From: Nemophila menziesii
Taxonomy: Eukaryota > Streptophyta > Magnoliopsida > Boraginales > Hydrophyllaceae
Length of the DNA: 64,000 nt
Assembly (NCBI GenBank): GCA_029959085.1
Contig: JARWIR010000016.1
Location: 21,089,499 to 21,153,498 of the forward strand
Direction of reading: 5' to 3'
The position numbers and the translations under genes were made by a program. This document shows, piece after piece, positions 20,046 to 30,877 of the stretch (positions within the stretch are counted from its first letter, which is position 1; each line of letters begins with the position of its first letter). A model generated the notes under the pieces. That model did no database searches, had not been told where the DNA came from, and was given only the letters and a program-made list of their open reading frames with translations.

Positions 20046-21971
20046 CCTAGCTCCTATCATCTTCTTCCCTAAGCGTTCAACCACCATTGAAGATCAACCC
20101 AAACCTTCACCTCACATCCAAACACCACCTAAACACCAAAAATTCATATCCAAAATCATCCTTACAATATTCCACATCAAAATTAAACACCCAAATCATT
20201 CCATAACTCTTAGAAACGAAGATTCAAGCCCAAAATATTTCAAAAATTACTTCCAAAATTCGTTAATCCTTCCCACCCAAATACAAACCATCTTACCCAC
20301 ATATGAACACAACTTCCTAACACTTTTTCCAACTCAAATTTCACCTATGGTTTAATTTTAAGCTGGAGGTCTTGGGAGATGACGCGGAGAACGAGGAGAC
20401 ACATATTGTGAGGAATATGAGAAAGAATCAATGCAAAGAGGTGGATAAGAATAAAAGGAGATTGGAAAGGTAAAGATGTTTATGATTGGGATGGACTCCA
20501 TTAAAGGAAGAATAAGGACGAACCATGGTGATACAAGATGCATATCTGTAAGAAACTCACCAAGAACCTATCTTTGGTGTTGGCACGCGAGGCAATAGCC
20601 TCAAAGAGTATGTTATTTCTCTTTTTTACAATTTCTCTAATTTCATATTTGTACATTATGTATTTTGTCTATAAGATTATTGAGTTTGTTTCTAGCAGAG
20701 TCACAATTCACCTTTGAGTTGAGGGTGGGGATTTGTTGTCCCTATCCCTACTTTATGTGATTTATATGCTTTTTAGGTAGATTTTTATTTCTATATTATT
20801 AGAGATGGCATTAGTGTAGAATGTGTTTAATGGCCTAAAACATAAATGTGAACATGAAAACATAATTTAATTGTAAAGAAAGGATTAGTAAGTAATTCAT
20901 GGAAGCAAGTTTTGATCTTAGGGAGCCTTGAGTGTAGGTCATGGGATCCTAGATAGTTAATAACCCATTTAATGAACGTGCTAGAGATAAGAAAGGAACT
21001 AAATTTTATGGTTAGGAAGTGATTACGGCAGTTCTTTAATAAGCCCCTTTGTGCCTTTTTAGATTGATGTACATTATAATTGTTATATTTTCCGTCTCAG
21101 CCCCTATTGCCTTTCTACATCCTTGTATTAGCCATATTAAATGCCACACCCCTTAGATTATAGGACTCTTTCCATACGACCTTCACTCGAATCGTGATGC
21201 TTTGACACTCGTCTTTAGAGCTTGAGTTTGGGGTGGTGGGAAAGATTATGGGAAACATTATTGGGTGGGTTTTGAGATGTGTATTTGTGATATGTCATGA
21301 TGCATTTGTTCTATATTGTAACCCTTTGCGGGGGTAAGAGAAAAAGATTTAAAAAAAATTATATATTGCAATGAAAATAAAAATGTTGAAGAACATTAGT
21401 ATGAATTCTAACATAAAAAAAAGAGTCATGGATAACTTGCAAAAGAAAAATATATACATCTGGACATGCAAAGTGGATTAACTCTTACGTGATCATTTGG
21501 GTTTGTGTATTGGTTATTGGGGATGCGAAGTAATTGCATCAATGTTAGGTTGCGTGAGTAAAATTTATGAGAGTAACTCAAGCTCTAGGGTGACTCATTG
21601 ATGGCTAGTGAGGAGAGAGCCAATATCTAACTCTAAATCATCCAAATATGTGATCATACCGTCCCTTAGCCTACATTTCAACCATAAAGACCTTATGATT
21701 CTTAATTATGTGATTTAGGAGCGATTAAACCTCTATATAGTAGTTAGATGGACCATTAAAGACTATGTTAGGATCGATGAACACTTTATAGCCTCCATAA
21801 TGAACTAAGAAAAGAACTTCTCCTACGTGCATTGCAAAACTAATCTAATTACATGCCATACCCCTTAGATTATAGGACTCTTTCCATTCTCCTTCTCTCG
21901 CGCTTATTTACCTCGGCTGATATTTTGCTACTTCCCTATATTTATTTCTTTTTATTTGTCAGGACGACAAA
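20046..21971 (+). other. Third-ORF leader, decayed ORF and 3' UTR (family-B remnant)
   Basis: Starts with the C/A-rich leader also found at 28545 and 59880. From about 20360 to 20700 are scattered remains of the third ORF region seen intact-like at 60499. From about 20700 there is the 3' UTR with TTGAGTTGAGGGTGGGG...TTGTCCCTATCCC, AACCCTTTGCGGGGGTAA (21319) and AGTGAGGAGAGAGCC (21607). The spurious frame at 19909-20355 overlaps the leader. Confidence 0.55.
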
Positions 21972-21989
21972 GTTTTGAGTTGGGGGTCT
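21972..21989 (+). promoter_or_regulatory. Polypurine tract (family-B remnant)
   Basis: GTTTTGAGTTGGGGGTCT directly precedes the LTR start TGATGTCTCCC at 21990, as in elements A and C. Confidence 0.8.
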
Positions 21990-23148
21990 TGATGTCTCCC
22001 TTTTTTGTGATAAATAATTCCCATTGGAGACATCTTTTCATGTTCCTTTTGTGCTTATGTGAGGGATTGTTCCCCATTATTTAATATATTCTCATTTCTT
22101 GCCTGGTTTTGGAGATTAGTTGCTTTTAGAGCTATTTGCGCGTAATTTGTTTGTTAAATGTGAATATTTTAGGTAAATGGATGATATAAGATGCCAAAAC
22201 ATGGATAAGAAGTTAAAGAAATAAGATCGAAGAAGGAACCCAAGAGTAATGGGCGAAAGAAACCGTTTTAGAAAGTGAAAGCGTTGTTGGACAAAATTAG
22301 AAAGTGGATTGTTTTCGATTCCACGCAAGATTGACGAAGAATTTGGATGAACCCTGTTACATATATATAGTGCTTTGAATCAAAGACGCGTGGCCACTGA
22401 GATTTTGCAATTCTGAGCTATAACGAAGAAGTTATGCATTCTGCAGCTGGCGTGGCCCTCTTAGAGTAAAATGTATTTGGGATGGGCTAGGTCATTTTTA
22501 TGAGTCCAAAGCGCACCCAAACGTATAAAACACTATAAATATCAGATCATATCAATAATATCTTCAACCACATAAGCAGTCAAGAAGATCTACAAGAGGA
22601 AGAAACAACGTTGGAGCTTCACCGCAATACGTCTACGCTTCTCCATCTCTAAACCTCTTAGGTACTTTAGTATTAGTCTTAATTTTTATATAGATTAATT
22701 CTAAGCTATTTGTTCAAGAGTTAAACTAAGCTTAATTACATTTTTCTTAGGATTATACTTGTAAGAAAGATTGATTATTGTTTTGATTTTAATTGCATTT
22801 CAGATATTTGTATTTAATTGAATTGGGTTTTAACTTATATATCCATTGTTTTTATATGTGTTTTAATTACTCATGTGTTCTAGCCAAAGTAGCAGGAGCC
22901 GTCGTAATTTGCCTAACACCCGGGTGGGGGGGAAGAATACATATGTAGTATACAAGTGCTTTGTGCCTTTTATTGGGCGATATTACCACACTAGGTAGTC
23001 ACTGATGGTAATAGGGACTTAACTCGACCCAAAATCCAAGTGACGAATAAGGTAGAGAGTTAGGTTTTCCCTTGTGGGTACTTAATTAACTTAGAATCCT
23101 GACTAATGTGAAACATCACCCACTCACCCTTATCCATAGATTGCCAAC

Positions 23149-24725
23149 GTCTCCCATTTTGTTCTAAATATTAGCCCTTAGGAGACATCATTTTAGGTGA
23201 ATAGTAGACTTATTTGATAGACTTTTATGCTTATTTTTCTATATTGCATTTTCTCCCCTTAGAATTATGATATTTAATTTTTAGAGCTTTTGTACGTTAA
23301 TTTGTTTGTTTTTAGTGCAAATTTTTTAGGTCCATGGATGCTATGGAGCACCAAGACGAGGAGGATAAGTAAGAATTAAAGTCTTAGATCAAGCAAAGAG
23401 GTCAACAACACGAAAAGATTATTCGAAAAGTTGACTAATAGAGAGGAAATTCTGGAAAGCTGTCACTGATGGCTGTTTTCAAGCCACTTAGGCACTGATT
23501 CAGGCTTGGAAATCAGAAAGAGAAAGTTGCGCCTTTGAGTTAAGAAATTTTGAAGATAAGAATCAGGTGATTTGGATATGATTCGCACAAGTTACGTCTG
23601 TTTTCCAAACCACTGTACAACAGTTACGAGATTTAGAAGATGGATTTGGGCTTTTTATTATTTAATTTATTTATCTTAAGTAAAAAGCCCAATTCTAATT
23701 CCTTCTTATAAATAGACTTTTAGACCTCCTTTTTACACACACTTGACACTTTAGAGAATTACATTCTACGCTTCATTATTTTCAAGTCAGAGTAAGAAGG
23801 ACGAGAAAAAACTAGATCTGGAGGAACTCCTTTCTTCCAACAACACTCAATCCAACGCCTCAATTAGGTTCCATATTTTATTTCTGTAATTTAGGATAAT
23901 GTCTTTTCATTATTTTATTTCAGTTTTTAGTTTGAACATGGGCTAAATTATTAAGTATTTGAGAATTGCATCGTGGGTTGAGCCCTAATCTATTTAATTA
24001 ATGTTTTTTGAATTTGGGATTTAATTATTTAATGTAAACTCGGAATTTGGTGTTGACTATTATCTTAATTTTATTTACTATTTTTGAAGTCATGAATCAA
24101 AAATAGGTTATAGTAGTTAGGCTATTCACTTTAGTGGTAAAGTGATCATCTTGACGGGGGGGGGGGGGGGGGGGGGGGTTAATTACGGACCTAGGTAATA
24201 GACGCATGGTGTTCGTCAATGATCTTGACGGGCTTGACTAACCACGCAACCAATGAGGTAAGAGACTTAACCATTCGAAAGTAGATATAATCACCTTGAC
24301 AAAGTTTATAGTACGTAGGAGAGCTCCTAAGTCCACCCTGACGGGGGTTAGGAGATATTAGAGTCCCGACTAACACAATAATACCAGTTTAGCCCTTAAA
24401 CAAATATAATGATTATAGAGATTTGGGTGAAACGCTTGCGAGACTCAAGTACCTCTCTCATTCTCGCATCCATACTTATTTACTTGCATTTTTTTAGTTA
24501 ATCAATTTAGTATTTTATTTTATTGCATTATTAGTCCTTAATCAAACCAAACAAAAATCTTATCATTTTTTTTGTTTAACAATTAATTCTACTATCCTAG
24601 TTAATACTAGTGTCATAACTAGCCATCACTGAGAACGAAATCCGTATTATATACAAATTACATGGAATGACCCGCACACTTGCGGGTAGTGTCCCTCTCT
24701 TAAGGGGTGGTGATTTTATCAAACA
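23149..24725 (+). mobile_element. Solo LTR, C/D-like family
   Basis: About 1.58 kb, from a degraded start (ACGTCTCCC instead of TGATGTCTCCC) with GGAGACATCATTTTAGG about 40 bp on, to GGAGACACCA. A TATA box (TTATAAATAG) lies near 23705. Flanks CCAAC (left) and CCAAA (right) may be a mutated target duplication; exact ends are uncertain by a few bases. Host LTR sequence can be followed across it. Confidence 0.7.
24156..24178 (+). repeat. 23-base G run
   Basis: An uninterrupted G tract that sits exactly where sister LTRs have the box CCTGACAGGGGGG. It is an expansion of a conserved G-rich box, or a base-calling artefact, since long G runs are poorly sequenced. Confidence 0.9.
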
Positions 24726-24774
24726 CCAGGAGACACCAAACGGGTTTCAATAGGGTAGATTCTTACTAGCATCC

Positions 24775-26547
24775 TGATGTCTCCCTATTTGTTCTAATTA
24801 TTAGCCCTTTGGAGACATCCTTTTAGGTGAATAAATGACTTATTTGATATACTTTTATGCTTATTTGATCATATTTCACTTTCTCCCCTTGGAAATTGAC
24901 TATTTGCATTTTTTAAGCTTTTGTGCGTAAATTTGATTGTTTTTAATGCAAAGTTAGTAGGTTCTTGAATTTCATGAAAGACCAATCCAAGGAGGATAAG
25001 TTAGAATTAAAGTCTTAGGGTATTTTAGTGTGTTAGGAAGTACTTTTACTCGAGTTTCTACTTTTAGAGTGCACTTTCCTATTTCTATTCTTGAATTATG
25101 GATTTATTATTTTTAAAGCATATGCGGTTTAATTATTTATTTATTGTGAAGCTTTAAAAGATATATGGTAATTACTTAGAGACCAAGTCTAGTTAAAGAA
25201 GTAAAGGAAAGAAGATTTACATGGAAATAAGAAGATTAAGGAAGGATATATGCAAAGAAGGAAAATATAAAGCTGCCTTATGAATCTGAAATTCCAGCCA
25301 CGTTTCAAAGACGAGTCCATAACTTAAGATTGGCTATGAATTTGGGCGAGTTGTCTGCACCAATGGAAAGAGCTTTCCGAGAAAAGCGGTTTTATATATT
25401 GGAACGCCTCAAACGGATAAGTATTGAATGAGATATGACCAAAACAAATCAGCATCAGAATCTTACCTTTACTAGATTTAAGGGCTACGAAATTTAAGAG
25501 TTCTTAACTTGTCTTCCACTCCAAGTAAATTCGACCTAGGGCTTGCTAACACCTATAAATACACCCCTTAACCTTCTCTTTTTACACACTTCAGAGAATT
25601 ACACAAGAGGCTAAAGGTTTTCAAGTCAGAGTAAGAAGGCAAGGAGAAGCTAGTGCTGGAGGAGTCATGTTCTTCTAATATCAGTCATCTTACCCTTTAG
25701 GTTACTAATTTATCTTTTGTATTTGAACATGAATTCCTTTTATTTAATGTTAGTCTTTAATTTTCTTATGAGCTAAATTTCTTTATACTTGAGAATCGCA
25801 TAAAAGGGATGAACCTTAATTAATTAATCTATGTTTTGAATTTGGGATTGTTTAGATTTAAATAGGATTGAGTTTTATATATTGGATATTACTTTGTTTT
25901 CATTACTAATTCTTTTAGGAACAACTAGAATTAGTTGTTAGTATTTGGGCTATTCACTTTAGTGGCGAAGTGATCATCCGACAGGGGGGGTTTGAATACA
26001 GATCTAGGTAATACCCGTGTAATGTCCGTTATTGTCTGACAGGCTTAACTAGTTACATAGCCAAAGAGGTAAAATCATATCACCTGAAGCGGCATATTCG
26101 ACCATACAGGTGTTTATGATACTTTAGGATAGCTTCTAGGTCCACCCGACAGGGGGCTAGGATATATTAGAGTCCCGACTAATATTATAATTCCAATTCT
26201 ACCCTCAAACATAACATAGATTATATTGATTAGGTGGATTCCTTGCGAGACTCAAGTATCTCTCTTATCTGAAGTTAGTTTTTTATTTGCTTTATTTCCT
26301 TTCTGTTAATTTAATTTTGGTCTTTACTTTATTTGCATCTTTTAATTTATGAAAACCAAACAAAAAATCTTATATTTTATTTTCTGTTTAGCAATTATTC
26401 TTACTACTTGACAAATATTTGGGTTGAACCTAATCCGTCCCTGAGAACGAACTTGATTATCATATATTACTTGGGACAACAGTACACTTGCGGTTAAGTG
26501 GTTCCTTTTATTTTTGCACTAATTTTATAACACCCTAGGACCCACCA
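24775..26547 (+). repeat. 5' LTR of retrotransposon C
   Basis: 1,773 bp, TGATGTCTCCCTATTTG...GACCCACCA. Contains the tip inverted repeat, a TATA box at 25554, CCGACAGG boxes at about 25978, 26036 and 26143, and the terminal hairpin near 26493. Its first 300 bp resemble the minus-strand LTR at 34470-36247 more than the 3' LTR. Confidence 0.9.
25554..25560 (+). promoter_or_regulatory. TATA box, family-C 5' LTR
   Basis: CACCTATAAATACACCCC. Identical context occurs in the C LTRs at 31656 and 42216 and on the minus strand at 35464-35470. Confidence 0.65.
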
Positions 26548-26553
26548 AGTTTT

Positions 26554-26571
26554 TGGCGCCACTGCCGGGGA
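26554..26571 (+). promoter_or_regulatory. Primer-binding site, tRNA-Asp type (element C)
   Basis: TGGCGCCACTGCCGGGGA begins 7 bp after the 5' LTR, complementary to the tRNA-Asp 3' end with one mismatch. A leader beginning GTGTGACCCCGGTG, also present upstream of the minus-strand gag at 34436, follows. Confidence 0.88.
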
Positions 26572-26708
26572 TGGTAGCGTGTGACCCCGGTGTTAATCCT
26601 TAGTAGTTTTAATTGTTTATTTATTTTTTCAGTTTTACTCTTGGTTTTTGTTTTTGGTTTTGTTGTACAGATTTTTATCCAGGTAATGATCAAGAGGTTT
26701 TATTGAAG

Positions 26709-27995
26709 ATGTATAGAGGACATTACCCGGATCCCGATCCATATGACTATTGGGAAGACTCTTCGGGACACCAATAATGGGGTAGTAACTTCCACCAACA
26801 ACCTTATCAATACCCGCAAGAGCAGTATTGGAACAACCAATGGATCGGGAATAATCAACAACAATCGCCTTATCACTATCAACAAGAACAAGCATGGAAC
26901 CAGCAGTGGGTTGAGAATGATCAACAACACTCATCCTATCACTATCAGCACGAGCATGAATGGAACAACCAGTGGGTTGAAAACGTTCAACAACCTCCAC
27001 CTTCACCACAAAGTTCTGAAATAAATAGAGCACTTAAAGAACTCATGCGCTTACAGGAACAAATGCCTAAGGCAGAGGATTTAGAACAATGGGTGGAAAG
27101 CACTCAACACTCTCCACCTCATTACTATCATCAAGAGATCGATATTGAGATAAGTTCTAAACTCAAGCGCATAGTTGAGGAAACCAACTCCACCCATGCA
27201 CGCATACAACATATGGTAGAAGAATGGGGTAGTATGTCTTATGAAGATTCCACTCCTCCGAGGGATGGAAGAGATCAACCGGAAGAAGTAGTTGAGGAGG
27301 AGGTGTTGAAGGAAGATACCATTGATAGTGATATGACCATCATGCCGATTTTAAATGAAGACCACCATGTGGTGGAGAATCTTGTTAGCATAGTGGAAGG
27401 AGGAGTAGCAACGAAAATCCTGGAAATTGAAACTGAGATTGCTATTCCTATGGTGCGTTCACATGATCATGATACAGAACGCAAACAAGAAAAAGAGGTG
27501 GCGATCGAGGTTATAGAAATTACAAATGAAGAATATGATGAGGTAATAGTGGAAGATTGGGTTGAAAGCGAAGACGAATGTGAAGTGGTTGAGGAATCCA
27601 TCGAAGAATTCAAGGTTCACAATGAAATAGAAGTTGATTCTCCGCCACAAAAAGTTCACCAATCACCATATCCACCACAAATCATCATTAGAGATAAAAA
27701 ATCGGAATCACCTCTATTACTAAAAATGATCAGTAGGTGCTACGCAAGAAAGGTGCTACACCGCGAGAGTAAAGCGGCAAGGAGGAGCACCTACCCACCA
27801 CAATTTAAAGAGGAACGCGAGATTAAAGAGAATAAAAGTGAGCTTATACCGTTGAGGATAGTTATCTACTATCGTCTGGTGAAGAATACGTTTCGTAGTG
27901 ACAGTAAGAAGGCAAAACGGAGATACTATCCTCCCCCTTTCAAAGATCGATTGAATAAAATTGTAAGGGTGAAGGTCCCAAATCTTACATGCTAA
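26709..27995 (+). CDS. ORF of pol-less element C, unknown product
   Basis: The first ATG after the primer site (26709) opens MYRGHYPDPDPYDYWEDSSG, meets an in-frame TAA at 26775-26777, then stays open to 27995; an ATG at 27045 would give 316 residues. Three parts are visible. First come three copies of a Q/N/W-rich repeat, with EQYWNNQWIGNNQQ, EQAWNQQWVENDQQ and EHEWNNQWVENVQQ. Next is a long acidic, helix-prone stretch (EEVVEEEVLKED, EIEIAIPMVRSH, EECEVVEESIEEF). Last is a basic tail with two copies of a unit ending RRSTYPPQFKEER and KRRYYPPPFKDRL. There is no gag domain, zinc knuckle, protease or polymerase. It holds the gag position, so it may be an RNA-binding or particle-associated protein of a trans-mobilised element. 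I do not recognise the family. Confidence 0.7.
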
Positions 27996-28087
27996 GGATG
28001 AGGCAAATTTAAGCGGAGGAGGGCCTCAATACCATCTTCATGGAAGGTAAGGCGTCGAACTTAAAGACGTAATAAACAAAAGTGCTT

Positions 28088-28105
28088 CTTGGGAGACAAC
28101 CCAAG
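28088..28105 (+). ncRNA. Conserved post-pol stem-loop (element C)
   Basis: CTTGGGAGACAACCCAAG, a perfect 6-bp stem with loop AGACAA, preceded by AAACAAAAGTGCTT. It lies just after the element's ORF, where the autonomous relative has the end of pol. Confidence 0.65.
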
Positions 28106-28267
28106 CTTTAAATGCTTTCTTAGTTTAGTTTTTTTTAGTGTATATTATTTAGTTACGCATTTTTTTTAGTTGATAGTGCATTATTGAGGAAGGTATTAGT
28201 GTTTTTGATGATCCGGTATCAAAGAAATCGAGTTTGGGAAGCAAAAACGCAATCATACGGAAGCATT

Positions 28268-28495
28268 TTGACCTGCCACCGGTATACCGCAGGTCAGAAA
28301 ACCCGAGGCCACGGGTACTAGTCACGGGTTTTATGCCGAGAGGTAAAATTCAAAAGCAAGCATCACCGGTATACCGGACAGACAAAAACCCGAGCCCACG
28401 GGTTCGCAACACGGATTTTTTGACGAAGCATAGACCTGGAACAACAGTAGCTCCGGTGTACCGGGCCCTACGGCTGGTATACCGCCCAAACCCGC
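28268..28495 (+). repeat. GC-rich palindrome block (element C)
   Basis: Four short palindromes: ACCGGTATACCGCAGG, ACCGGTATACCGGAC, TCCGGTGTACCGGGC and GCTGGTATACCGCCC. The first two are each followed by an AAACCCGAGsCCACGGG module. Module spacing is about 100 bp. It shares the AACCCG...CACGGGTT module with element A. Confidence 0.75.
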
Positions 28496-28529
28496 TGGAG
28501 AAAAAAAATTATTGCGTTTTTTAGGTTAT

Positions 28530-29475
28530 AAGAAGGAAGAGGTGAGTTCTAGTCCGAATTTCTCAATCCTTAAGCCTCACTTTCTTCCCCAAACCTCTCC
28601 CAACTCCATTAAAGCTTCAACAAACCTTCACCTAACATCAAAACACAACCAAATCACCATGAATTCAAATCTAAATCCTTTCCTACATCATTACAAAGAA
28701 GATTCAACCACCAAAATCATATCAAAACACCTAGAATCCATGAATCAAGAGCCTAAATTTTCAAAATTCATCCAAAATTCCTTAAACCCATATCATCAAA
28801 GCTTGATTCCATCATACCCACATAGAGAATTGTCATTCTAAGACCTTTCCTAATCCAAATAAAGCTTGTTCCACCTATATTCAAGAGTTCAAATTTCAAG
28901 AGTGTTCAAGGCTTTGAGTTGGGGTCCAAAAGAGATGATAAAGAGATGATAGAGTTATTATCAAGTGTCAGGAAGATGAAGTATCAATGCAAGGTATTGG
29001 GTGAGTTCTAGAAGAAATCAATTGAGATGGATACTAGTTTGGGAATAAAATACAAGGTAAATCGGATCAAGAGAATAGAGGAAAGCATACAGTGGTAAAT
29101 TCAAAGAGCAAAAAGGTTTATAATTTCATAAGGAGGACACCACAACATCTACAAATCAAGCATCCTTTTTTACCAAAGATGAGCAAAACAAAATATTCCT
29201 GGATAAACACCTTCTCATGAGAGAGTATTCGAGAACAAAAGTTGGAGAAGATGAGAAATAAGAGATATCTAGAGTGTTATTAATTGGGATGGAGCACAAG
29301 AGGATGTAAGGGAAGCGAAATTGGTGATACATGGAGATTACATACAAGGAAATTACTGCATTTTATCTTGGGTATTAATCAAGCAAGGCAATAGCCTCGA
29401 AGAGTATGTTTTCTTTCTTCCTTACCATTTCTCTATATGCACTATCTGCTATTTTTATTTTCTTGAGTTTTTTTC
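28530..29475 (+). other. Third-ORF leader and deleted third ORF (element C)
   Basis: C/A-rich leader to about 28850, then a decayed copy of the start of the third ORF: GATGAGCAAAACAAAATATTCC near 29178 matches GATGAGCAAAGCTTCAAATTCC near 60498. Only scraps follow before TTTCTTTCTTCCTTACCATTTCTC (29409), which matches sequence after the ORF at 61519. The bulk of the ORF is deleted. Confidence 0.55.
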
Positions 29476-29532
29476 GAGTCGTGGGGACACGACTCATTTT
29501 TGAGTTTGGGGTGGGGTTCGTTGCCCCATCCC
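29476..29532 (+). ncRNA. Twin RNA hairpins in the 3' UTR (element C)
   Basis: GAGTCGTGGGGACACGACTC is a perfect 8-bp stem with a 4-base loop. It is followed after ATTTTTGAGTTT by GGTGGGG-TTCGTTG-CCCCATCC, a second stem with one wobble pair. This is the best-preserved copy in the window. Confidence 0.6.
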
Positions 29533-30860
29533 AATTTTTTGTTTTCAATAAAAATCTAAGGGTTGCGTTAACTGTAGAGGATTTTAAATGCCCCCATCAA
29601 GCATGTTTTTTATGAATTAATGATAGAAAATAGTCGACTTTAGGAGTTAGTGTAAACCGCACTTTGATTGCATGCAAATATGAGGTAATTGATAGGAAAA
29701 ATTAATGAACAATGCAAAAGAAGTAAACTTGTGCTTAAGGATAATGGGTGGTTTGTAGAACGTGAGATCTAAATGAGTAGAGAACCCACTTAGGTATGAA
29801 CTAGAGACAAGTTGTGTAGATAGGAAAATGATAGAGGCAGTTCTTTGTTAGCCCTTTGAATCCTTTTTGGCCTTCTATCCTTAAATTAATTTTATCCTTC
29901 TTAGACAAATTTTTTAGCCTTTAAGACTTTCTTTTGTCGCCACATTATAAGCCAATATCCCTTTAGATTGTTAGGCATGACCATATGACCCGCACTTGAA
30001 TCACGATCCTGAGACTTCCTGTCTTGAGCTTGAGTTTGGGGTTGTGGGTCCACTATATGGGAATTTACATTGGGTTGGGATTTTTGAGCTTATCAATTGT
30101 GCTTTATGCTATATATGATGATGATTCACAGGTTTATTATATTGTAACCCTTTGCCGGGGTAATAGTGAATGGAAAAGAAGCTACGAGCTCAAGTTATGA
30201 ATAGGCATAACCATGAAAAATAGCATGATATCTCAACATTAAAAGAGAGTCATAGCTATACAAAAGAAAAGAAAAAATAAATGATTTGAAAAGAATATAT
30301 ATATATTCGGACCGGCAAAGTGGAAATTTTTAAGTGAATCATCCTTAGTGCTTATTGGGTTAATTTGGGGACGCTAGATAAGCGCGTCAAGTGGGTTGAG
30401 TGAGAACGTTATTCGAGTGTAAACTCAAGCTCTTGGACAGTTTGTTGATGGCAAGTGAGGAGAGAGCCAAAAGCTCACTTCAAAGTTACCAAATATACAT
30501 ACCATACCGTCCTTCAGCCTACGCTAAAACCGTAAAGACCTCGTGATTCCTAGATACACAGTGAGTTAATAGGGAGTATACTAAGTGGAGCATTCAAAGC
30601 AAGTAAAGATCGAGGAACACCCTATAGCCACCATCTTGAGATAAGTAATAAGCGTAACCTTCTAGCATTGTGAAATTAATTTTGGATTGATATTGTTTTG
30701 TATTTGATTTTGCATGATAAGTGTAGGTGTACATTAATTCCTAGATTAGACTATATGAGATTTGTTTTAAGATTTGCTTTGGGATTATTTTCTAGATTCT
30801 ACCTTCTGCGTTCACCTAAAAGATCCTTTGTTTTTATTTTACTTTGTCGGGACGACAAAG
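29533..30860 (+). other. 3' UTR of retrotransposon C
   Basis: No gene-like frame. Conserved landmarks shared with A and B are AACCCTTTGCCGGGGTAA (about 30146), TGAGCTTGAGTTTGGGGTTGTGGG (about 30027; text from two short shared blocks) and AAGTGAG...CTCACTT arms (about 30450-30482). Confidence 0.6.
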
Positions 30861-30877
30861 GTTTGAGTTTGGGGTCT
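30861..30877 (+). promoter_or_regulatory. Polypurine tract (element C)
   Basis: GTTTGAGTTTGGGGTCT directly before the 3' LTR start at 30878. Confidence 0.8.

Larger units (their letters stand above)
17600..24774 (+). mobile_element. Family-B retrotransposon, 3' part (5'-truncated, nested)
   Basis: Plus-strand remnant that starts inside the pol C-terminus and keeps the order: integrase tail (about 17640-17880), post-pol stem-loop, palindrome block, third-ORF leader, decayed third ORF, 3' UTR, polypurine tract and an LTR from 21990. Two solo LTRs are nested in it (18473-20045 and about 23149-24725), and its own LTR is cut at 24774 by the family-C composite. It is truncated at the left against CACTA-1. 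Confidence 0.75.
21990..24774 (+). repeat. 3' LTR of the family-B remnant, interrupted and truncated
   Basis: Starts TGATGTCTCCC with the partner GGAGACATC about 35 bp on. It runs to about 23148, is split by a solo LTR, resumes for about 50 bp (24726-24774, aligning with the ...AATTAGAAGGATTAGTGCATAC region of sister LTRs) and is cut by the family-C LTR. Its last portion was not found elsewhere in the window. Confidence 0.7.

Noticed and set aside
19740..20355. Two plus-strand frames of 62 and 148 codons
   Set aside because: The first lies inside a solo LTR; the second crosses the LTR-host junction at 20045 into an untranslated leader.
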